From: Rheum nobile
Lineage: Eukaryota > Streptophyta > Magnoliopsida > Caryophyllales > Polygonaceae
Assembly (NCBI GenBank): GCA_027886185.1
Contig: WOAB01000211.1
Coordinates: forward strand, 1,340,001 to 1,404,000
Reading direction: 5' to 3'
DNA: 64,000 bases
Below are positions 13,080-24,452 of this stretch, piece by piece; position 1 is the first letter of the stretch, and every line of letters begins with the position of its first letter. Under the pieces are notes generated by a model. The model saw nothing but the letters and a program-made list of their open reading frames with translations. It had not been told where the DNA came from and searched no databases. A program made the translations under genes and the position numbers.

Positions 13080-13855
13080 TCTATATATATAAATTGGAAA
13101 CACAATACCTATTAAAATCATTTAATTGAGAATAAATATTTGTCTATTTTATTTCAAAAAATAAAATCAAATTAGGAGATGTGAACTTTTGGTCAGTGGG
13201 AACTAAATGTAGGTGAATTAATCATTACACATTTCCTTTGTATTCATTTATATTTTCTTTCTCTATAATAATGTACGAAAAAAATTCCTATTTATTAACA
13301 AGAAAAAGAGTAAGACAAACTTGTCATGATATTCTCCACAAAATTAAATACTAGGAAGTAGGAAGGTACCTCTATACCCACAAAAACAACATAAAAGTCT
13401 ATTCACATTCTACCACAACGAATGAATTGTTACGTATTTTATAAACACAAAATAAAACATTTTAAGACCATTCGAATCACATATAAAACTATCTAGCTTT
13501 CATATGAATTAAACTACAATATTTACAACAAAAAATGGTTATAAATACACCGATACTCCCTAAAAAAATATACAGTTTGGTTCGACAAAACCCGAATTCT
13601 ACGCAATCATATAAACTCAAATATAATATATTATGAGAAAAATTGTGGTATTTACTCTAATTTGTGTATTGCCTACATAATAAAATGAATTATACGATTT
13701 ATTTACTATTCGCAAAAAAAAAGTCCTTTACCTTCGAAATTTGTATAAGTTAATAATAACTAAAACAATTAAAAACATGATTTATAAAACATAGCTAAAA
13801 AGCTTGCCATAATGCATTCATCATGACCCGTGCGAAGCACGGGCTTGAACACTAG
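13080..13855 (+). mobile_element. Short non-autonomous Helitron, about 776 bp
   Basis: The 3' end is clear: a perfect hairpin cccgtgcgaagcacggg (13827-13843), a short spacer and CTAG (13852-13855) followed by T. The proposed 5' end is TCTATATATATAAATTGG at 13080, preceded by A, which fits the A^T insertion rule and the usual TC start; a longer element starting at 10328 is the alternative. The interior is AT-rich and non-coding, with no Rep/helicase. Confidence 0.65.
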
Positions 13856-15087
13856 TTACATAAAAATTTAGGTTTTTACAGGATTTTGATTTTTTCTATA
13901 AAATAATACGGAGTAGTTTTTAAAAGGCGAATTAGCATTAAATGCCCAATTCCAAAACCGGGTTTGTATAAATGCCTAGCTTTCAAAACAACTAGTTGTC
14001 GGGAAATCAAAGCTTTGGTGCGTTAGTTTTTTATCGTTTAATGGAATTCTACAAAATGTAGTTAAAATCAAAAGAGTTTTAACGGAATTCTACAAAAAAT
14101 AGTATCTTTTTAAACCGTTGTTAGATTTATTACAAAGCAACTATGATGATATATAAATCATAGCTACATGTTGTTTTTTTTATATTTTGGCGTTTTTCAA
14201 ATTGTTAAGATGGTCATACCAATATTCATCCATTTGACATCGTATTGGTATTCTTTCATGTTTTCGAACATAATAAAATTGACAAATGAATATTAATAAC
14301 AAACATATTATTCACAAAACCATGACATTCATACAAATTATTACAATGTATGTATAAAAAATGGAAAATAAAAGAAAAAAGATGAGAAGAATAATTAGAA
14401 ATATATACAAATCCATAATGCTATAATTGTACGACAATAATTCCACACTATCCAGATCTAGGGACAAAACAAACAAAAATTAGAATAATATATGATAGGC
14501 TCACATAAAATATTAAACAAAATTATTACATCAATATACTTAGATGGAGTTATCTTCTTCCTTCTTTGAATAGACAAATTATTCACCATATTGTGGTAGT
14601 GCGGCTAAGATGGCCATACATGTTGTTGAATGGTTTCCTTTTTATAGTAGGGAATTTATACGAGATAAGGATTTGAAAGGTTACTTAGTTTTAATTAATT
14701 TATTTTTTGGTTAGTGAATAGGTTTCAATTAGGAGTTACATATCTTTTGAAGATATTGTGATGTTTAATAGGTCCGTTACAAACTCATAACACATCGATT
14801 ATCATTTAATTTATTCTTAATACAAACAACTTTATTGGTAAAAAAATAGTCATATTCCCCTTTAATTTTATTTATGTCCCTTTTTATTGCTATTAAATTA
14901 AATCAAGATTTGTTTGAAAAAGAAACCGACCAATCATCTCATTTCCTTTCTACAAATTTTATTGTCTTCAAGATCATGGTTAAAACTCTTTGATCTTATT
15001 AAATTTCTTTCATTTTTTTGAAAATTGATTCTTTTCATTTAAACCCTTTAACTTAGTTAACACTTTATTTATTCATTTTAGTTTTAA
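13856..15087. other. Spacer between opposing Helitrons
   Basis: No gene recognised. The sequence is AT-rich without obvious repeats and separates a forward Helitron end (13855) from a reverse one (15088). Confidence 0.45.
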
Positions 15088-16947
15088 CTAGTTACATATG
15101 TGCCCGTGCTACGCACGGGTCCATGGCATGATTAATACAATATAATTTCATATTATATATAATTAGATTGGTTATTATTTTAGTATATCAATGTACTTTA
15201 TAATATTTGTACAACCAAATCTATCCGAATTTATTTGTTAAAAAATAACAAAACAATATATATGAGTTATTCCATTTTACATTACTAATTATGATGTTAT
15301 TAATATATAAAATAAGATGAAACAAAATTACTTTTTCAACTTTATAACAACAATTGATAATTCTATCTCATATCAAATTATTATAATACAAAATTAGCTT
15401 AAGCAATCACTATTTAGGTGTTATTTTAAGTGTTATTTAAAGATTTGCTTTCATTTCAAGAATTAGCGAACTTTTACCATGCTTTTAAGATGTTTTATTC
15501 AAATTTTAAATTTTTATTTTTGTTTATTATTAGATTGGTTGATCTTTTTGATATATTAGTGTAATTTTATAAAATTATGTATAGTTAGTATGTCATCACA
15601 TCACAAAAATTGTATATTTCATCTCATATTCAATTACGTTATATTTATAAGTTAATATAAATTTCTATATTTTGTTTAATTTCAAGTATTATAGTTTAAA
15701 ATTGCTTATTTATTATATGTAGCTTTATTATATTATTAGAAATTATTTATATATATTCTCAATTGATAGGTATATGATATACATTCAAAATTTTGTGAAA
15801 ACTATTTTCAAAATTTTGTGAAATAGTATTATGCAGGAGTTTTTAACTTTTTTTTGAGATATTATTACAAAACAACAAATATGTGCATGTTATGATATCT
15901 TACATGTAAAAAATGATTAATGTATATATACAATAAAATTAAAAAATTATAACACCATATTATAGTTTAAAATTGCTTATTTATTATGGTTTATTTGTAT
16001 ACTCTTATTCATGAATTCTAATTATTATTATTAGAACTTATTTATAATAAATTAACTTTAAATTAAAAATATTTCCTAAAATTTTATTATGAACAAAATC
16101 ATAGTAACTAAATTTAGAATATTATGAAATTTAAATTAATTTTAATTTTTTCATATAGTTGTCTTTAGATCATTTTATAAAAAATGATAAATTTGAATAT
16201 AAAAAAAATACAATTTTTACATTTGTTTAGTCTCATCATCTTTAATTTATGGGACTTATAAAATTTGGTTGATATTAAATAAATTTATAATTTCCAAAAT
16301 ACTTAGTTTAGAAATTGAAAATATGCTTGATAATGAATGAGTATATTTATTGCATAAAAAAACTAATTTTTTTATATTATAGATGTTTGAAAGCGATTTA
16401 AGCTTATAATATGTAAATATTTAAAATATATGTTTGAACAACCCACTAAATTAATACATAGATTAGATAGTTAAAATATATGTTTGATTGGATTGCATGT
16501 ATAATTTGTACATAGATTACAGTTAGGGTTGAGCACGAGCCAGAACCCGACCCGAACCGACCCGAACAACCAAAAAAAAGGGACCGAAGACCGAACCGAA
16601 GGCATGCGGTTCGGTTCGGGTCAAGTTCGGGCTAAACAGCGCGCGTAAATAAAAAATCAGGCTGAACTGGGATAAAAAACCGAACCCAAACCGAACCCTA
16701 AATCCTAATAAAATCATACCGAAACCCGAACCGAAGTCATGTGGATTCGGGTTCGGTTCCGGTTTTTCGATTCAGGTCGGTTTGGGTTTTCGGTTTTCTC
16801 AGCCCGTGCTCAGCCCTAATTACAGTATAGATAACATATAGTTAATGGTAGAGGGTTCACTAATGAGAGGCATGTGGATTGCTTTATTGAAATTAAAAAA
16901 ATGGAGACATTTATTGTGGCAATATGTCAACTTTTTATGAGTATAGA
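15088..16947 (-). mobile_element. Helitron A, non-autonomous, reverse orientation
   Basis: On the minus strand the element starts TCTATACTCATAAAAAG (from 16947) and ends with hairpin cccgtgcgtagcacggg (15103-15119 on the plus strand) and CTAG (15088-15091). It is bounded by A on the left and T on the right, as expected for Helitron insertion between A and T. Without the 295-bp MITE at 16524 the length is about 1.56 kb, matching Helitron D. The interior is AT-rich, has no Rep/helicase reading frame and is largely shared with Helitrons B, C and D (for example the word atttaggtgttat and a region near 15380-15700). Confidence 0.8.
16524..16818. mobile_element. hAT-like MITE, 295 bp, inside Helitron A
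   Basis: The element starts TAGGGTTGAGCACGAGCC and its other end, read in reverse, starts TAGGGCTGAGCACGGGCT. It is flanked by the exact 8-bp duplication attacagt (16516-16523 and 16819-16826). The inside is rich in repeated cggttcggg/cccgaaccg words, so it can fold back extensively. A second copy lies at 58835-59171 with its own 8-bp duplication. The 8-bp target site and TAGGG start fit the hAT superfamily; no transposase is present. Confidence 0.85.
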
Positions 16948-17244
16948 TGGATATTTAGATTTAAAATTTCATGTATAATATTATTTGTAAAAGATTTATA
17001 GCCGATCTAGGATAAATAAACTACTTTTAGCAGTAAAATGAGAACACATATTTAATACATTGATATATATTTAATTAGTACTTTCAAGAAAATTAAATAT
17101 TAACCACATGTATATGGGCCATTGTTTATCTCTTATTCATGGACTCTAGGCCCAACTATTATTCTTGAGCATTTGGCTTCTCTATTAAGTGCAAATGCAT
17201 TGAATTTCTTCATTCATTGCTTCCGAAAGCCAACTTTAAGTATA
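16948..17244. other. Host spacer between Helitrons A and B
   Basis: About 300 bp not shared with the Helitrons, with no gene or repeat recognised. Confidence 0.5.
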
Positions 17245-18637
17245 CTAGTTACATGTGCGCCCGTGCTATGTACGGATCTGTGACATGTTTAATTTCATAT
17301 ATATATATAGTTAGATTTATTGATATTTTTACTATATTAGTGTAATTTATAAAATTTATATAGTCTAATTTATCGTAATTTACAACCGGTTTCTAAATAG
17401 TGAAACTATATATATGAGATATTCTATTCACTTTACACATTACTATGTTATTAATGTTAAATGAAAATAAACAAAATCACTTTGTCACTTATGTATGATT
17501 TTATCTCATATCAAATTATGATATAGAAGTTGCTTAAACATCCAACATTTAGGTGTTATTTCATGTATTATTTAAAGAATCAATGTACTTTTGCCATGCT
17601 TTTAGGATATTTTATACAAATTTTAAAATCTTATTTTAGTTTATGATTGGTTGATCTTTTTGATATATTAGTATAATTGCATAAAATATGTATACAAAAA
17701 ATGTATATTTATCTCATATTCAATTACTATTTATACGTTAGAAAACAAATTCTAGATGCATTACTAAAGTATTATTTATGAGTTATTTAGAGAATCAATG
17801 TATGTACCTTTATTAAATTGTTATGAATCATTTATATACATTCTCAAATGACAAATATATAATATATATTCAAAAATTTGTGAAATATTTGATTATGAAG
17901 AAGTTTTTTACACTATTTTGAGATGTTGTAAAACAAAAACAACAAATATGTGCAGTTTATGATATATGACATGTTGAAAAATATATTAATGCATATATAC
18001 ATTAAAAAATTATAACACCTTATTGTAAGTTGAAATTGCTTATTTAATTATATTTATTTTTGTACATTCTTATTCATGAATTTTAATATTAATTTTGAGC
18101 ACTTACTAATTAAGCACTAACTTTACATTATCAAACAAATCCTAACCTAAAAATTAAATTAATGCATATATACATTAAAAAAATTATAACACAATTGCTT
18201 ATTTAATTATGTTTTTTTTTACATTCTTATTCATGAATTTTTAATATTCATTTTGAACACTTATTAATTAAGCACTAACTTTACATTATCAAAACAAAAT
18301 CCAAAAAAACAAATTATGAACAAAATCCTAAAAATTAAATTATGAACAAATTCTAAAATTTAAATGTTTCTTACTTTTTCCATTTATTTATCTTTAGATC
18401 ATTTTATAAAATATATTATATTTTAATATAACAAATAACAATTTATTGATTTAACATTTATTTAATCTCTTCATCTTTAATTTTGGGACTTTTAAAATTT
18501 GCTTGATATTCAATACACTTATTGAACAAAATGTAACTTTTTAAAAATAAACATAAAATAGAAGAAATTGTGTAAGAGAAAGTTATTTAGTATATGACAT
18601 TTATTACAAAATATTTCAACTTTTCTTGTTAGATAGA
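17245..18637 (-). mobile_element. Helitron B, non-autonomous, reverse orientation
   Basis: The 3' end on the minus strand is CTAG (17245-17248) preceded by a hairpin based on cccgtgctatgtacgg (17260-17275). The 5' end on the minus strand is TCTATCTAACAAGAAAAG, starting at 18637. The last base, A, is directly followed by the CTAG of Helitron C, so the two elements abut without any spacer. The interior has a local near-duplication: tattcatgaattttaatatt and the following attaagcactaactttaca occur at about 18070 and again at 18230. No coding content. Confidence 0.75.
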
Positions 18638-19349
18638 CTAGTTACATATGCGTCCGTGCTACGCACGAGTCCGTCCGTGACATGATTAATACAATACAAT
18701 TTATTATTATTTATAATTAGATTAGTTATTATTTTAGTATATTATTTACTTTATACAATTTGTACAACCAAATCTATTCGAATTTACAATCTGTTTATAA
18801 ATAACGAAACAATATATATGAGTTATTTCATTTTACATTACTAATTATGATGTTATTAATATAAAATAAGATGAAACAAAATTACTTTGTCAACTTTATA
18901 ACATAAGTTGTATAATTCTATCTCATATCAAATTATTATAATACATAATTAGCTTAAACAATCACTATTTAGGTGTTATTTAAGGATTTGCTTTCATTTC
19001 AAGAATTAGTGACCTTTTACCATGTTTTTTGGGTGTTTTATTCAAATTTTTATTTTTTGTTTATGATTAGATTGGTTGATCTTTTTGATATATTAGTGTA
19101 ATTTTATAAAATCATGTATAATTAGTATATCATCACATCACAAAAATTGTATATTTCATCTCATATTCAATTACGTTATATTTATAAGTTAATATAAATT
19201 TCTATATTTTGTTTAATTTCAAGTATTATTTAAGAGTTTTTTTTACGAATCACTATATGCATTATTATTATATTATTAGGAATTATTTATATATATATAC
19301 ACGATTTCTATTTCACGCACCGACAAAATTTTTATTTTACGCACTGGTT

Positions 19350-19528
19350 GATACGTGACGCCTGGATTGGATTGGGGCGTGACAGATGGATTGGATTGGG
19401 GCGTGACAGATGGGTTGGATTGGGGCGTGACGGATGGGTTGAATTGGGGCGTGACGGATGGATTGGCTTGGGGCGTGACGGATGGATTGTCTTGGGGCGT
19501 GACGGATGGGTTGGCTTGGGGCGTGACG
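19350..19528 (+). repeat. Left subterminal tandem repeat array
   Basis: About seven copies of a 24-25-bp unit with core ggggcgtgacggatgg and variable attgg/ttgg ends follow directly inside the left terminal repeat. Similar TGACG-containing words recur in intron 1 of the transposase gene (about 20050-20180) and near the right end (22797-22925 and 23205-23450). In Mutator and CACTA elements such subterminal repeats commonly bind the transposase; that role is inferred here. The array also opens misleading reading frames of VTDGLDWG and VTPQSNPS repeats on the two strands, which are not genes. Confidence 0.85.
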
Positions 19529-19688
19529 GACGAAACCTGTACCAGATAACTGAATGTCACTTGTCCCCTAACTACATTAACTACCCCTTTATACTCTAAC
19601 CATATTACGGCCAAACTAAACCCTAAACCTCAATCACTCATTCCTTTCCATCTCACAACACTCTCTTCCATTACTTTGAATCTTTTCC

Positions 19689-22544
19689 ATGGCAAATGAA
19701 GATGAAGATGATTTTTCCAACTTCAATGGTGGAAAAGATCTTGCATCCCTATACATTTACAATGAGGTATGTATTTTAAGCTTTTGCATTACATATAGTA
19801 AAAGGTAAGATTTTTTATGGTTTAGGGTTTTTCAATGTATGTGATTAAGTTGTTCTTATTCCAAAATAAACACTTTCTTAACGTAATTTCAATAGTTGTG
19901 ATTATATGTTCATAAAATCTTGATTTTTGATCAATGTGTACTAAAAAGTTGTAGACTTTGTGTGAAAAAACTGCATGTTTGAGTATTGAGTGACGTTATG
20001 TTGTGCAAAACTGTCATCTTTGTTCGATTCTGTTTTTTGAATCAAAACTATACGTGACGCCTGGATTGGATTGAGTCGTGACGCATGGATTGGTTTGGGA
20101 CATGACGCCTGGAATGGTTTTGGGCGTGACGCTTGGTTGTTGTTCATGCGTGACAGATGGGATTTATCTGGGCATCACGTATGGATTTGTTGGACATAAA
20201 CTGAATACTTTGCTAACTTGATGTTGTTACTTCAATAGGAGAATAAGTTAGTGTACAACGGTTTTAACAATCTGTCCCTAAGTGATGAACCACCGTCCTT
20301 CTCACTTGGGTTGGATGGTGAACCTATGCCGCCTCAACTGCCTTGTTTGTCAGGATTAGAATGTTTTGCTCAAAGTGGAATTCCGTCTGTAAGGTGGCAA
20401 GCTCCACCTAAGTTTGGGTTTCCGACGTTACACACACAGCCGAAATTATATTTTCCTACACCTGAAGAAGTAATTGTTTCAGAAGATTATTCTGAGAAGT
20501 TTAGCACGGGTGAAGTATTCTTCTCCAGAGATGATGCAATTAAAAGGGCTAGACAGATTGCCTTTGAAAATCACTTTTGCCTCACTATTGGTCGGGATAG
20601 AAACCTTGGCGGAGGAAGCCTTCGAAAGTCATGGTTGCTGTGTGAAAAAGCGGGGATTTACATTCCTAAAGATGAAAACAAAGTAAGGGAAAGAACAAGG
20701 AGCAAAAAATGTAATTGTCCCTTCAGATTGTTGTGTCGAGAAAATCCTAGGGACTCATATACAATCAAGGTAGTTGTTGGTACCCACAACCATATAATTG
20801 GTGATGACTTGTACGGACATGCAGTTGCTGGAAGGTTGACACCGGAGTAGAAGAAGTTGGTTAAGGTCATGACAGAAAATCATAGTAAGCCATCGAAGAT
20901 TGCAACAACACTTAACCAGGACCCGAACAACTATACTAAAATGCATCAGATTTACAATGAAGTATACAATGTCCGACATAGTGGGATGGAAGGAAGAACC
21001 GTGGTCCAAGAGTTCTTCCATAAGTGCAAGGAGAAAAACTACTTTGTGGAGCATAGGTCGGATCAAAAGACGAATAAGATCACCGACATTTTCTTTGCCA
21101 GTCCAGATTCCATGAAACTCCTAAAGGCATTTCCGTACGTCCTTTTACTAGACTCCACATACAGCACTAACAGGTTAGTGTAACACATCTACTTGCTACA
21201 TCTATTTTAACTTGTGTTTATTCATTATGCATGACAAATCTTCTTGTGCAGGTATGACTTGCCTTTCCTCGAAATAATAGGAGTCACGTCTACATGGAAG
21301 AACTATAATGTGGAGGGGGCGTTTCTACAGCAAGAGAAAGAAGACAACTACGTGTGGGCCGCACAACAACTTTTTAAAATGTGCTCAAAGTGTCAAGTAA
21401 CACCGACATGCCTAGTGACAGATCGTGAAAAGGCCTTGATGAATGCATTAGATAAACTCTTTCCAAGTGCCAAGTCAATCCTCTGTAGGCGCCATGTGAA
21501 GAAGAACATAGAGGACTATGCTAGAAAGGCGATGAAGGATAAAAGCTTGGGTTTAAGGTTTGTAAATGCATACTATAATTTATTCAAGCAAACAACTGTA
21601 TCCGAGTACGAGAGGGAGTTGCGTAGAATTCAGTCGGAATGGAGAGTTTGGCCACATCTACTTCAGTATGTAAGAAACAACTGGCTCATCCCGTACAGGG
21701 AAAGACTTGTGTCAGCTTGGACAGATACTGTTTTCACGCTTGGAACGTCAACGACAAACAGGTTAGTGGCCACGTCTGAATTTGTATTGCATTCTCAATA
21801 CATATATTTTGGTTCGTCACATTTTGATGAAACTTTAAACTCTTTTGTACTAAATATAGGGTTGAAGGAGCACACTCTAGTTTGAAAGACTTCTTGACTA
21901 CTCCACATGGCAGTCTAGACACGATATTCGATCAATATCATTCAAAGATGGTTAACCAAGTGAAAGAAATCAAGGGAACCTTCAATGAGAGTGCACAGAA
22001 CATGATGACACTTGTGACAGGGGCCGATGTTTTCAAGCTGTTGAAGTACAAAGTATCTAAGGTTGCACTTGACCGCTTGACTGAGGAATACAGAAAAGGG
22101 GAAAATCCATTTTGTGACAGTACCTGCACATGCCAGATGAGGGTGAGGGATGGATTGCCATGTGTGCATGATATCGCTAGACATGTAACGAGTTCAATCC
22201 CTATTGAGTTGACAAAGTTGCATCCTTTTTGGAGGCAATTGAGTTTGTCAGAAGTGCAAGACGAAGGTGAGGCTGAGGTGAAGCGCAAAGTTGCAAGATC
22301 TTTGATGGATCAATTTTATACGGATGAGTTCCCCAATCTGTCAGCTGATGATCAAGAAAAATGTGTCTCGCGACTTTGCGACATTGCTCGCCCCGAGAGG
22401 ACCAGTTTGTAAGAGCCGGCTATTTTGAGGCATAAGGGACGACCAATGGGAGCTCCAAACAAAGATAACACTAAAATACATCCTTCTTCATGGGAATACT
22501 CATTATTATCTTGCTCCTCACGTAGAGCGGTCCACCGTCTGTGA
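19689..22544 (+). pseudogene. FAR1/MULE-type transposase, near-intact with two stop codons
   Basis: Known role: cut-and-paste DDE transposase, the family from which FAR1/FHY3 regulators arose. Exons by GT-AG junctions: 19689-19766, 20239-21173, 21252-21761, 21860-22544; all join in frame for about 735 codons. Order: short acidic N-terminus; FAR1 zinc domain in exon 2 (about residues 110-220) with CNCPFRLLC and ending HNH; MULE catalytic domain with first Asp in LLLDSTYS (21151-21153), second in LVTDREKA (21421-21423), RRH, and Glu in NRVEGAHSS (21864-21866); SWIM zinc finger CTC...GLPCVH (about 22120-22170). Damage: TAG at 20848-20850, where RLTPE-KKLVK is expected to continue, and TAA at 22410-22412. 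After the TAA the frame still encodes ILRHKGRPMGAPNKD, a usual C-terminal motif, so the true end is probably 22542-22544. Both stops are single-codon lesions; I infer recent inactivation. Confidence 0.88.
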
Positions 22545-22604
22545 CGTGCAGATCTCGTTTGGTTGTCCATCTGAAATAGAAAAAAAACAAAAATTTAAGG
22601 AGAT

Positions 22605-22782
22605 CAACAACAATAACAACAACAACCAAAACAACAACAATAACAACATCAACAACCAAAACAACAACAATATAAATAACAACAACATCAACTAATACAA
22701 CAACAACAAAAACCACATTATCAACAACAACAACTACATCGATCTCTCAACAACAACAACAAACAAAACAACAAAAACAAGT
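22605..22782 (+). repeat. (CAA)n-type microsatellite
   Basis: A stretch of caacaa units interrupted by taa, atc and aaa words, in the 3' untranslated part of the Mutator-like element. It produces Val-rich frames on the opposite strand that are not genes. Confidence 0.9.
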
Positions 22783-22796
22783 ACTGTAATTAGGTC

Positions 22797-23450
22797 TGTG
22801 ACGAGTGGGAACAATTGGTCCGTGACGAGTGGGATCAATTGGTCTGTGACGAGTGAGATCTGGCCAAGCGTCACGGATGGGATCACTTGGTCCGTGACGA
22901 GTGAGTTGTGGCCAGGCGTCACGAACCAGATCCATCTGATGCAGATTTAGCCAGAATCCAGATCTGATGCCGATTTAGCCAGAATTCGAAAATGTAAATG
23001 TTCAAATGTCCAGATCTAAATGTCCATAGCAATTTTATGGATCGGTTTGTGCAGATCTAAATGTCCAAATCTAACCCTATACAAGTAATTACAAAGTGAA
23101 AATTTTTCTAAAATTTTCTAACAACTTCAATAATTTTAACATAATTGAACTAAGGTAAGATCAAGTTGAGATTTAACTAACCTTACGGATCGTGACGTGC
23201 GAATTGAATCCAGGCGTGACGGATCGACCTTGGGAGCGAACTTGGCTTGAGAGCAATGGAAATAAGAGAATGAAAGTCGGGGGAGAGACGAAGTGGATAT
23301 AAGCAGCGACTGGCTCGTCACGGGTGAGCCTCTGTGGGTCACGGGTTTAAGCATCTGGCTCGTGACGGGTGGGATGGTTTGGGCCGTCACGTGTGGGAGC
23401 ATGTGGGGCGTCACGGGTGGAGTCGTTTGGGGCGTCACGTATCAACCAGT
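22797..23450 (+). repeat. Right subterminal repeats of the Mutator-like element
   Basis: Two clusters of TGACG words. At 22797-22925, gtgacgagtggga and gtgacgagtgag units alternate with ggcgtcacg in inverted orientation. At 23190-23450 there are cgtgacg(t/g), cgtcacggg and cgtcacgtg units leading into the right terminal repeat. Between them is a duplicated segment based on cagatctaaatgtcca (about 23000-23070). They mirror the left array and probably mark the same binding site. Confidence 0.75.
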
Positions 23451-24452
23451 GCGTGAAATAAAAAATTTGCCGGTGCGTGAAATAGCAATGGCCTATATAT
23501 ATTCTCAATTGACAGGTATGTAATATACATTCAAAATTTTGTGAAATAGTTGATTATGCAAGAGTTTTTAACTTTTTTTGAGATATTGTCACAAAACAAC
23601 AAATATATGCATATTATGATATCTGACATGTAAAAAAATGATTAATTTATATATACAATAAGATTAACAAATTATAACACTTTATTATAGTTTAAAATTT
23701 CTTATTTATTATGTTTTTATTTGTATATTCTTCTTCATGAATTCTAATTATTATTTTAGAACTTATTTAAAAAAAATTAACTTTACATTAAAAAATAAAC
23801 CATGAAAAATAAAGTATGAACAAAATCGTATTAACTAAATTTAGAATATTATGAAATTCAAATTATTTTTACTTTTTTCATTTTTTTTGTCTTTAGATCA
23901 TTTTATAAAAGATAATAAATTTGAATATAAAAAATTACAATTTTTTAAATTTACATTTGTTTAGTCTCATCATCTTTGATTTATGGGACTTATAAAATTT
24001 GGTTGATATTAAATAAATTATTATTTCCAAAATACTTACTTTAGAAAAAGAAAATATTCTTGATAATGAATGAGTACATTTATTGCATAGAAAAAACTAA
24101 CTTTTTATATATTACAGATGTTTGAAAACAATTTAAGCTTATAATATGTATATATTGGTTGATGTAAATATTCAAAATATATGTTTGAACATTAATACAT
24201 AGATTAGATAGCAAAAATATATGTTTGATTGGGTTTCATGTATAATTTTAACTTATATTAACTACATTATAATATAGATAAAATATAATTAATGATAGAT
24301 GGTTCACTAATGAGAGGCATGTGAATGGGAGGTAAAAGACCATTTGGTTCTTATTTTTATTTGTGAATTGCTTTATTAAAATGAGAAAAATGAAGGCATT
24401 TATTGTGGAAATATGTCAACCTTTTATGTTAGTATATGCTAGTATGTATATG

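Larger units (their letters stand above)
19300..23493 (+). mobile_element. Mutator-like element with FAR1-type transposase, 4.2 kb
   Basis: Terminal inverted repeats of about 55-60 bp are nearly identical: both ends contain ctatttcacgcaccg(a/g)ca, then attt(t/c)acgcactggttgat and acgtgacgcc when read inward (left from 19308; right, reversed, from about 23485). The flanks are a (TA)n tract duplicated on both sides (19291-19299 and 23494-23502), so the exact 8-9-bp target duplication cannot be fixed within one or two bases. Inside are arrays of the word cgtgacg(g/a)(a/t)gg next to each end, a multi-exon transposase gene and a (CAA)n tract. Apart from two stop codons in the transposase the element looks complete, so it is a relatively young insertion into Helitron C. 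Confidence 0.85.
18638..24437 (-). mobile_element. Helitron C, reverse orientation, split by a Mutator-like element
   Basis: The minus-strand 3' end is CTAG (18638-18641) with hairpin sequence gtccgtgctacgcacgagt (18653-18671). The 5' end is near 24437, where the conserved reverse start (plus-strand ttttatgttagtata) is seen but the last two bases are altered. A 4.19-kb Mutator-like element (19300-23493) has inserted into a (TA)n run. Removing it leaves about 1.6 kb, the same size as Helitrons A and D. The two halves align with Helitron D (18638-19290 with 24453-25115, and 23503-24437 with 25120-26060). No Rep/helicase is present. Confidence 0.75.

Noticed and set aside
19276..19614. Repeat protein with SVTPQSNP-type or GVTDGLDW-type units
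   Set aside because: Produced by translating the subterminal TGACG repeat array of the Mutator-like element; both strands give similar repeat proteins.
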